The notes below the pieces were generated by a model that was not told the DNA's origin, searched no databases, and saw only the letters and a list, made by a program, of their open reading frames with translations. From a bacterium (lineage in GTDB: Bacteria > NPL-UPA2 > JAGMAN01), in contig JAGMAN010000087.1 in the NCBI GenBank assembly GCA_023130215.1, positions 1-12,265 on the forward strand: a DNA stretch of 12,265 nucleotides, written 5' to 3'. The position numbers and the translations under genes were made by a program. Shown here one piece after another: positions 7,318 to 12,265 of this stretch; position 1 is the stretch's first letter, and each line of letters begins with the position of its first letter.

Positions 7318-7773
7318 TCAGGTTCCTGTGTGCCCAAAACCTCTCTGGTTACGGCTGGTATTCTCTAACTCCTCCACTATCTCAAGTTCAGCATGGGTGA
7401 CAGGAGAAATAACCAATTGAGATATCCGGTCTCCCCTCTTTATGGAAAAGGGCTGCTCCCCCTGGTTGATTAAGATAACGGCAACTTCACCCCGGTAGTC
7501 GCTGTCCACTGTGCCCGGACTGTTGACGATGCTCAGGCCGTGCTTCAAAGCCAGACCACTTCTGGGCCGAATCTGCCCTTCAAAGCCAACCGGAATGGCT
7601 ACCTGGATGCCAGTGGGAATTAACATTATCTCTCCTGGTTTAACGCTAACCTCACTGTCCGCGTCCACGGCCGCATAAAGGTCCATCCCGCTTGCCCCCT
7701 GGCTCATATAGACGGGAAGGGGCAAATCCTCATTTCCTGCAAGTTGCCTGATTTTGACTTTAACCTTCGTCAT
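7318..7773 (-). CDS. dut: Deoxyuridine 5'-triphosphate nucleotidohydrolase (dUTPase)
   Basis: Dut hydrolyses dUTP to dUMP and pyrophosphate, keeping uracil out of DNA and supplying dTMP synthesis. The 151-aa protein is a normal trimeric-type dUTPase with all five motifs in order: I ASGMDLYA (27-34), II PRSGLA (70-75), III GTVDSDYRGEV (87-97, with catalytic Asp90), IV RGDRISQLV (113-121), and V RGFGHTG (144-150). ATG 7773 lies 4 nt after the pnp stop. Its ribosome site is weak, so translation probably depends on ribosomes finishing pnp. The pnp-dut adjacency recalls Firmicutes, where a peptidase gene often lies between; that gene is absent here. Confidence 0.97.
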   Translation of the reverse strand: MTKVKVKIRQLAGNEDLPLPVYMSQGASGMDLYAAVDADSEVSVKPGEIMLIPTGIQVAIPVGFEGQIRPRSGLALKHGLSIVNSPGTVDSDYRGEVAVILINQGEQPFSIKRGDRISQLVISPVTHAELEIVEELENTSRNQRGFGHTGT

Positions 7774-7777
7774 TCTT

Positions 7778-9868
7778 TTACTGTTGCTTTTCCCTGGTAG
7801 CGGCTTTGCGACTTAATCTTATCTTCCCTTGAGGGTCAACCTCAACGACCTTAACCAGTATCTCCTCCCCTACCTTCACCTCATCCTCCACCTTCTTCAC
7901 ATGGTGATCGGCTAACTGGGAGATATGGACTAAGCCCTCCTGCTTGGGAAGCACCTCAACGAATGCCCCAAAATCAGTTATCTTCTTAACTTTTCCTGAA
8001 TATATCTTTCCAACTTCCACATCAGCGGTAAGGGATTCTACCATTTTCAGTGCTTTCTGAATTCCCTCATCATCAGGAGCGGAAATAGTGACCTCACCAT
8101 CGTCTTCAATGTCAATCTCCGCCCCCGTCTTCTCAATTATTCCCCTAATGGTCTTCCCTCCCGGACCAATTACGTTCCCTATCTTATCCAAAGGCACCCG
8201 GATGACGATTATGTGAGGAGCAAATGGCGAAATCTGCGGACGGGGCTCACGGATTACCTCTCCCATTTTATCTAAGATAGTCAAGCGTGCTGTCTTAGCC
8301 TGGGTAAAGGCCTCCTTCAGGATCTCAGGAGTTACTCCCTCTCCCTTTATGTCCATCTGCAGAGCAGTAATGCCCTCTCTCGTTCCGCTTATCTTGAAGT
8401 CCATGTCTCCGAAGTAATCTTCCAGGCCAGCGATATCGGTAAGGAGCATAACCTTCTCTCCTTCCTTCACCAATCCCATAGCTATGCCAGCTACCGGAGC
8501 TTTTATAGGAGTTCCTGCGTCCATTAAGCAGAGGGAAGCACCACAGACAGTGGCCATAGAGGAGGAACCATTGGATTCCAGGATGTCGGAAACTATTCTA
8601 ATAGTGTAAGGAAAGCTTTCACTTGGGGGTAGCACCGGCCTGAGAGCCCTTTCAGCTAAAGCCCCATGCCCGATCTCCCGCCTTCCCGGGCCTCTAACCG
8701 GCTTTATCTCTCCCACGCTGAAGGGAGGAAAGTTATAGTGGAGCATGAATGCTTTGGATGATTCTCCCTTAAGTTCATCTAAAACCTGTTCATCGTGAGC
8801 TGTTCCTAAGGTGGTCACTACCAAGCTTTGAGTCTGACCCCTGGTGAAGATGGCTGAGCCGTGGGTGCGAGGGAGTATTCCCACCTGACAACTGATCGGT
8901 CTAATCTGGCTCTTCGTCCTTCCATCCACCCGCTTATCTCCTTCAACGATGTGGCGGCGCACTTCCTTCTTCTCTATCTCGTCCAGAGCGGCCTTTATCT
9001 CAGCCTCTTTATCCGGGTAAATTTCAGAAAAGTGGGCTAAGCTCTCCTCTGCTATCTCATTCCCGAGCTCCTCCCTCTGCTTTTTATCAGCTATGCTGAT
9101 CATTTTGGTTATTCTTTCCCCGGCAAATTCAGCCACTTTGCGCTTTATCTCTTCATCAACCTGAAATAGCTCAACTTGGCGCTTCTCCTTCCCTGCCATC
9201 TTCGCTAACTGCTCGATTCCATCAATGATTTGTCGGACTGCCTGGTATCCAAAGAGAAGAGCAGACTGAATTACCTCCTCACTTATCTGACGAGCTCCAC
9301 CATCCACCATGTTTATTCCATCCTTCGTCCCGGCTACCACTATCTCTAATTCTCCTTCCTCCACCTGGGCATGAGTAGGATTAAGGATGAATTTCCCTCT
9401 CACTCTTCCCACCCTCACCGCTCCCACGAGCTTCACCATTGGAATATCGGAAAGGGCCAGTGCGGCTGAGCCTCCAATTGCTGCTAATATATCCGGGTCG
9501 TTTTCCGCATCTGCTGATAGGACAACGGCCATAATCTGGACTTCGTTGCGGAAACCCGGTGGAAATAAGGGGCGAAGTGGTCGGTCAATGAGACGAGCAG
9601 TGAGGACCTCCTTCTCACTTGGCCTTCCCTCCCTCTTAAAGAAACCCCCTGGAATCTTACCGGCGGCATAGGTCTTCTCTCTGTAGTCAACGAAGAGGGG
9701 GAGATAATCAACATTTTCCCTTGGCTGTTTGGAGGCAACCGCGGTCACTAAGACAACTGTATCTCCATATTGCACCGTAGCGGCTCCGTCAGCCAATCTG
9801 GCCATCTGTCCGGTCTCAATACTTAGTTTTCTTCCTTCTAGCTCTATCTCTACTCTTTTTTTATCCAT
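7778..9868 (-). CDS. pnp: Polyribonucleotide nucleotidyltransferase (PNPase)
   Basis: PNPase degrades RNA 3' to 5' by phosphorolysis and can add heteropolymeric tails. The 696-aa protein is full length. It contains the first RNase PH core (about 10-145, with DYREKTYAAGKIPGGFFKRE at 61-80), the alpha-helical linker (about 150-310), the second RNase PH core (about 325-540, with FTRGQTQSLV at 341-350, the acidic DYFGDMDFK segment at 484-492, and GTREG), a KH domain (about 551-610, GxxG loop GPGG at 568-571), and an S1 domain (about 618-687, with TDFGAFVEVL and EGLVHISQL). ATG 9868 is preceded by GGGGA about 7 nt upstream and lies 11 nt after rpsO, the classic rpsO-pnp pair. No RNase III-type long stem is visible in this short gap, so I cannot claim E. 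coli-style pnp autoregulation. Confidence 0.98.
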   Translation of the reverse strand: MDKKRVEIELEGRKLSIETGQMARLADGAATVQYGDTVVLVTAVASKQPRENVDYLPLFVDYREKTYAAGKIPGGFFKREGRPSEKEVLTARLIDRPLRPLFPPGFRNEVQIMAVVLSADAENDPDILAAIGGSAALALSDIPMVKLVGAVRVGRVRGKFILNPTHAQVEEGELEIVVAGTKDGINMVDGGARQISEEVIQSALLFGYQAVRQIIDGIEQLAKMAGKEKRQVELFQVDEEIKRKVAEFAGERITKMISIADKKQREELGNEIAEESLAHFSEIYPDKEAEIKAALDEIEKKEVRRHIVEGDKRVDGRTKSQIRPISCQVGILPRTHGSAIFTRGQTQSLVVTTLGTAHDEQVLDELKGESSKAFMLHYNFPPFSVGEIKPVRGPGRREIGHGALAERALRPVLPPSESFPYTIRIVSDILESNGSSSMATVCGASLCLMDAGTPIKAPVAGIAMGLVKEGEKVMLLTDIAGLEDYFGDMDFKISGTREGITALQMDIKGEGVTPEILKEAFTQAKTARLTILDKMGEVIREPRPQISPFAPHIIVIRVPLDKIGNVIGPGGKTIRGIIEKTGAEIDIEDDGEVTISAPDDEGIQKALKMVESLTADVEVGKIYSGKVKKITDFGAFVEVLPKQEGLVHISQLADHHVKKVEDEVKVGEEILVKVVEVDPQGKIRLSRKAATREKQQ

Positions 9869-9879
9869 AAATTGTTCCC

Positions 9880-10149
9880 CTATTTTCTCAGCCCAAGCTT
9901 ATCTATAGCAGCCTGGTATCTGTCTTTATTCTCTTTCCTCAGGTAATCCAGCAGCTTTCTGCGCTGACTGACCATCCGGAGAAGTCCACGGCGGCTGTGA
10001 TGGTCCTTCTTAAAGACCTTAAAATGCTCAGTCAAACCCTTTATCCTCTCCGTAAGAAGGGCAATCTGCACCTCCGCAGAACCAGTATCCTTCTCATGAA
10101 CCTTAAACTTACTAATGGTATCTTCCTTACACTCCTTGGTCAAAGCCAT
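9880..10149 (-). CDS. rpsO: 30S ribosomal protein S15
   Basis: S15 binds the three-way junction of the 16S rRNA central domain early in 30S assembly and contributes to an intersubunit bridge. The protein is 89 aa, the usual length, beginning [20 protein letters not shown] and carrying the family signature [19 protein letters not shown], then [22 protein letters not shown]. The frame is open for 33 codons upstream into ribF, but ATG 10149 is the correct start because GGAGG (10157-10161) lies 7 nt upstream and homologues begin here. It follows ribF by 37 nt. In several bacteria S15 represses its own mRNA through leader structures; I could not identify a convincing one in this short leader. Confidence 0.98.
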   Translation of the reverse strand: MALTKECKEDTISKFKVHEKDTGSAEVQIALLTERIKGLTEHFKVFKKDHHSRRGLLRMVSQRRKLLDYLRKENKDRYQAAIDKLGLRK

Positions 10150-10156
10150 TTTCTTC

Positions 10157-10161
10157 CCTCC
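10157..10161 (-). promoter_or_regulatory. rpsO ribosome binding site
   Basis: GGAGG on the minus strand, 7 nt from the rpsO ATG. It decides the start against the longer open frame that would add 33 residues overlapping ribF. Confidence 0.8.
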
Positions 10162-10186
10162 AGAGAAATTTTCTCGTATCAGTCTA

Positions 10187-11125
10187 TCACGGAATTGAAT
10201 CTTTGTAAAGTGGGCTTTGGGTGAGGATTTCTCGGGCTTCCTGCGCATCCCTCTCTATCTGCTCTTTTGCCTCTTTCCGATCAGAAAAGAACATCCTCCC
10301 CCGCATCCTCTCAATAAAGATGACTTCTAACTGAAGACCATAAATGTCCTTTTGGAGGTTGAATAGGTGTGCCTCAATTACTCCCCCCTTCGCTTTCACT
10401 ATTCCCAACACCCCGGGAAGAATATTTCCATCCCACTTTACCCAGGCCGCATAAGCTCCCTCAGGCGGAACCATCTCTCCCCCGGACTTAATATTGGCGG
10501 TAGGATAACCAATACAGCGAGAGAGCTTCTTCCCCTTAATTACTCTTCCTGAAATGGAATAAGGCCGCCCTAAAAGCTTCTCTGCATCAGATACCAACCC
10601 CTCTTGAATAAATTGGCGAATGCGGGTGCTGCTTAACGTTTGCCCCTTTCGCATAAGCGGTCTCAGTGCCTTCACCCTGAAACCATACTGCTTACCCATT
10701 TCTTTTAGAAAACTCATATTCCCTTTCTGTCCACTGCCGAATAGATAATTAGAGCCAGCCAGGACATCCTTAACTTTTAGCTTCTTACAGAGGATCTCAG
10801 CTACGAACTGGTGGGGAGTTATCAGGGAAAACCTTTTATTGAAATTAACCACCAGGCAGGCTTGGACTCCCAGCCTTTTCATCAGCCTGAGCTTGTGCTC
10901 AGTAGAAGTCAGAAGGGGAAGGTTGTTTTCCGGTTTGAGAATCCGGCGGGGATGGGGATGGAAGGTGAGAACCATACTGGTTCCTTCTATCTCCCTGGCC
11001 CGCTCCACCACCATTCTAATTACCTTCTGGTGGCCAATGTGCATCCCGTCAAAGCTTCCCAGGGTCAAGACCAAACCCCGGTAATTTCCTCTAATATTCT
11101 CCAGTCCATAGATAACTTCCATCAT
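10187..11125 (-). CDS. ribF: Bifunctional riboflavin kinase / FAD synthetase
   Basis: RibF phosphorylates riboflavin to FMN and adenylylates FMN to FAD. The 312-aa protein has the N-terminal nucleotidyltransferase domain (about 1-175) with [17 protein letters not shown] (20-36), TFHPHP (54-59), [13 protein letters not shown] (124-136) and [10 protein letters not shown] (164-173). The C-terminal kinase domain (about 185-302) has [18 protein letters not shown], the GYPTANI motif (206-212), Glu251 in IEAHLFNL, and [12 protein letters not shown]. Two deviations: the usual G-x-D-F-x-F-G motif has Asn126 in place of Asp, and the stretch before Glu251, commonly 'NIGxRPT', reads GIVKAKGGV and is a few residues shorter. 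Two consecutive ATGs (11125, 11122) are possible; GGAG is 4 or 7 nt upstream, so the second may be used. No FMN riboswitch is visible upstream. Confidence 0.95.
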   Translation of the reverse strand: MMEVIYGLENIRGNYRGLVLTLGSFDGMHIGHQKVIRMVVERAREIEGTSMVLTFHPHPRRILKPENNLPLLTSTEHKLRLMKRLGVQACLVVNFNKRFSLITPHQFVAEILCKKLKVKDVLAGSNYLFGSGQKGNMSFLKEMGKQYGFRVKALRPLMRKGQTLSSTRIRQFIQEGLVSDAEKLLGRPYSISGRVIKGKKLSRCIGYPTANIKSGGEMVPPEGAYAAWVKWDGNILPGVLGIVKAKGGVIEAHLFNLQKDIYGLQLEVIFIERMRGRMFFSDRKEAKEQIERDAQEAREILTQSPLYKDSIP

Positions 11126-11166
11126 TACTCTCCAGGCAAAGTTTCGGCCTTAGCCCTGAGCGGATT

Positions 11167-11211
11167 TTTTCTTGCCGCCGTGTATTAAGGGAGCTATAAG
11201 CGGCAAGAAAA
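11167..11211. repeat. Perfect 12-bp inverted repeat (hairpin inside the gap element)
   Basis: TTTTCTTGCCGC (11167-11178) and its exact complement GCGGCAAGAAAA (11200-11211) enclose a 21-nt loop. On the minus strand no T-run follows the right-hand arm, so it is not a standard intrinsic terminator. Confidence 0.75.
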
Positions 11212-11213
11212 CC

Positions 11214-11282
11214 CTCGGAGGCACGCTCCCAAGAAAAACTATATCTATTATGGAACCAATCCTTTGTATGGAGCGTGCCGAG
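11214..11282. repeat. Second inverted repeat inside the gap element (9 bp plus 4 bp)
   Basis: GCACGCTCC (11221-11229) pairs with GGAGCGTGC (11270-11278), and CTCG (11214-11217) pairs with CGAG (11279-11282), with a 3-nt bulge at 11218-11220. The 40-nt loop between the arms is AT-rich. Confidence 0.65.
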
Positions 11283-11315
11283 AATGAGCGAAGGGCTATG
11301 CCGAAACTTAAATGC

Positions 11316-12005
11316 CTATTTATGCATATATGGTTCACAAGCTGAGAGAAAATTCTCTGGATGGGGAGCTTCCCTCAACTGCTCTAAACTGACCGAATGC
11401 TTGATATGGAAGGGACCGGACCTTATTCTGGTTAGTTCCGCCTGATGAGCTCCACAGCCCAGGGCCTCTCCCATGTCTGCGCATATAGTTCGAACATATG
11501 TCCCCTTGGAACAGACGATGCTAAATCTCACTCTGGGCAGCTCTACTTTTAGGATTTTAAAAGATATCTTAACCTTGCGAGGAGTTCTCTCCACCACCTT
11601 CCCCTGCCGGGCCAGTTGATAAAGCCTTCTGCCCTGGTGATGGACAGCTGAGACCATAGGGGGAATCTGCTCAATTTCTCCCTGGAAGCGATTGGCTGCT
11701 TCCATGATCTCTGCTTCGCTGACATGGAGTTTATCTACCTCCCTTAAGATCCTGCCGCTGGAGTCCTGAGTATCGGTAGAAACTCCTAAAACCATGACTC
11801 CTTCATACTCCTTGTCATGATTAGTCAAAAACCTGACTGCCTTAGTGGCCTTTCCCAAACATGTAATTAAGACTCCAGTTGCTTCAGGGTCCAGGGTGCC
11901 GGTATGACCCACCTTCTTCATCCGGAAGATCCTCCGGACCTGAAGAATCACATCGTGCGATGTTATTCCCCGAGGCTTATTGATATTCAGGATACCATCC
12001 ATCAT
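11316..12005 (-). CDS. truB: tRNA pseudouridine(55) synthase TruB, short form
   Basis: TruB isomerises U55 to pseudouridine in the T-loop of elongator tRNAs. The 229-aa protein contains the catalytic domain: GILNINKPRGITSHDVI (4-20), catalytic Asp39 in HTGTLDPEATGVL, Tyr67 in KEYEGVMVLG, IPPMVSAVHHQGRRLYQLAR (114-133), SKGTYVRTICADMG (166-179) and LTRIRSGPF (191-199). It stops soon after SVSLEQL, whereas E. coli and B. subtilis TruB (a little over 300 aa) continue into a C-terminal PUA-like region. Short TruB proteins are known in some phyla, so this may be normal for the lineage, but the stop abuts the inverted-repeat element. The first ATG (12005) overlaps the rbfA stop in the form ATGATG; GAAGG lies about 8 nt upstream. 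The overlap implies translational coupling with rbfA. Confidence 0.95.
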   Translation of the reverse strand: MMDGILNINKPRGITSHDVILQVRRIFRMKKVGHTGTLDPEATGVLITCLGKATKAVRFLTNHDKEYEGVMVLGVSTDTQDSSGRILREVDKLHVSEAEIMEAANRFQGEIEQIPPMVSAVHHQGRRLYQLARQGKVVERTPRKVKISFKILKVELPRVRFSIVCSKGTYVRTICADMGEALGCGAHQAELTRIRSGPFHIKHSVSLEQLREAPHPENFLSACEPYMHK

Positions 12006-12265
12006 TGCCTTATCCTTCTTAGAACTTCCTCTATTTGGGCCCCTTTTTCAATAGACCTATCCCATTTGAAGACAATCTCTGGAGTATAACGCAACTTCAC
12101 TCTCTTGCCCACCTCTCTGCGGATAAATCCCGCGGCACTGCTCAGTCCCTTTAAAGCCTTCTCCTTCTCTGATTCATCCCCATAAACACTGATAAAGACC
12201 TTGGCATGGCGAAGGTCCCGGCTTAGCTCTACATCAGTGATGGTGATAAATCCGATGCGAGGGTC
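12002..12265 (-). CDS. rbfA: 30S ribosome-binding factor RbfA (partial, N-terminus beyond window)
   Basis: RbfA binds the immature 30S subunit near helix 1 of 16S rRNA and supports late maturation and cold adaptation. The last 87 codons are present, in frame from the window edge. They read DPRIGFITITDVELSRDLRH, then AKVFISVYGDESEKEKAL, 'SSAAGFIRREVGKRVKLRYTP', EIVFKWDRSIEKG, and 'IEEVLRRIRQ'. This is the type-II KH fold of RbfA, including the D-x-S-x-D-L-x-x-A-K-V strand and the F-x-x-D-x-S-x-E-x-G segment. The TGA (12004-12002) is interleaved with the truB ATGATG. Probably infB and nusA lie further upstream, as in most bacteria, but they are outside the window. Confidence 0.96.
   Translation of the reverse strand, partial: DPRIGFITITDVELSRDLRHAKVFISVYGDESEKEKALKGLSSAAGFIRREVGKRVKLRYTPEIVFKWDRSIEKGAQIEEVLRRIRQ

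Larger units (their letters stand above)
11134..11317. repeat. Nested inverted-repeat element filling the truB-ribF gap
   Basis: The outer arms are 11139-11148 (AAGTTTCGGC) with 11300-11309, and 11151-11157 (TAGCCCT) with 11292-11298, separated by a 2x1 internal loop. They extend outward, after a 3-nt bulge, by AGGCA (11134-11138) with TGCCT (11313-11317). The right arm reaches two bases of the truB stop codon. Inside are two separate hairpins (11167-11211 and 11214-11282). The whole could fold as a long stem closing a three-way junction, as RNA on either strand or as a DNA cruciform. No transposase gene and no target-site duplication is seen. It could be a non-autonomous mobile element (MITE or REP pair) or a structured RNA in the truB-ribF transcript. 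Confidence 0.6.

Noticed and set aside
9869-10186. S15 autoregulatory pseudoknot or RNase III stem around rpsO-pnp
   Set aside because: The leader (37 nt) and the rpsO-pnp gap (11 nt) are too short to show a convincing structure by eye.
10150-10248. N-terminal extension of S15 by 33 residues
   Set aside because: The extension overlaps the ribF 3' end, lacks a ribosome site, and S15 proteins start at the MALTKE position, which has GGAGG 7 nt upstream.
11167-11211. Intrinsic terminator between truB and ribF
   Set aside because: The 12-bp hairpin is GC-containing, but no T-run follows its downstream arm on the minus strand; the T/A runs are inside the stem.
11241-11275. Possible promoter (CATAAT-like box) for ribF in the gap
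   Set aside because: A -10-like hexamer exists on the minus strand but no reasonable -35 element sits at the right distance; the AT-rich loop of the hairpin explains it.
11126-11315. Possible FMN riboswitch upstream of ribF
   Set aside because: The conserved blocks of the FMN (RFN) element are not present; the visible structure is long inverted repeats of a different kind.
11150-11338. 62-codon open frame across the truB-ribF gap on the minus strand
   Set aside because: It starts at GTG inside truB with no ribosome site and is composed mostly of the inverted repeats; nothing in it resembles a known small protein.
11491-11504. Sequence CGAACATATGTCCC, close to the Gram-positive LexA/DinR box
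   Set aside because: It lies inside truB and encodes the conserved YVRT part of the active-site motif, far from recA; codon constraint explains it.

Overview
The window is a dense run of housekeeping genes, all on the minus strand, so transcription runs from position 12265 towards 1. Fourteen genes are recognisable; two run off the edges (rbfA at the right, recX at the left). Transcription order is rbfA' - truB - [190-bp gap] - ribF - rpsO - pnp - dut - ftsK - pgsA - cinA (short form) - thpR - recA - htrA - recX'. Apart from the truB-ribF gap, neighbours overlap or lie within about 40 bp, as expected for one long operon or a few overlapping ones. There are no rRNA or tRNA genes, CRISPR arrays, phage genes or transposase genes.

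This is clearly bacterial chromosome. The order rbfA-truB-ribF-rpsO-pnp, then dut-ftsK-pgsA-cinA-recA, resembles the arrangement in many Firmicutes and some deep-branching phyla. The two-PDZ DegP/DegQ-type protease and the thpR gene beside recA are more typical of diderm lineages. GC content looks moderate (a little under 50 percent by eye) and several starts are TTG or GTG. I infer an uncultivated, probably diderm, bacterial lineage; the sequence alone does not let me name the phylum.

Right part (12265-7778): ribosome maturation and RNA metabolism. RbfA matures the 30S subunit, TruB makes pseudouridine 55 in tRNA, RibF makes FMN and FAD, S15 is a primary 16S rRNA binder, and PNPase degrades RNA. 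Middle (7773-3847): dUTPase limits uracil in DNA, FtsK moves the chromosome terminus at division, PgsA commits lipid to phosphatidylglycerol, and the CinA-like protein probably deamidates NMN. Left (3845-1): ThpR, RecA, HtrA and RecX cover RNA 2',3'-cyclic phosphate hydrolysis, homologous recombination, envelope protein quality control and RecA modulation.

I see no obvious new multi-gene system. The points worth a second look are: a nested set of inverted repeats filling the truB-ribF gap next to an unusually short truB; a CinA without its N-terminal domain; a GC-rich palindrome forming the end of thpR directly before the recA ribosome binding site; near-identical initiation regions at recA and htrA, with htrA lying between recA and recX; and a purine-tract insertion in thpR.
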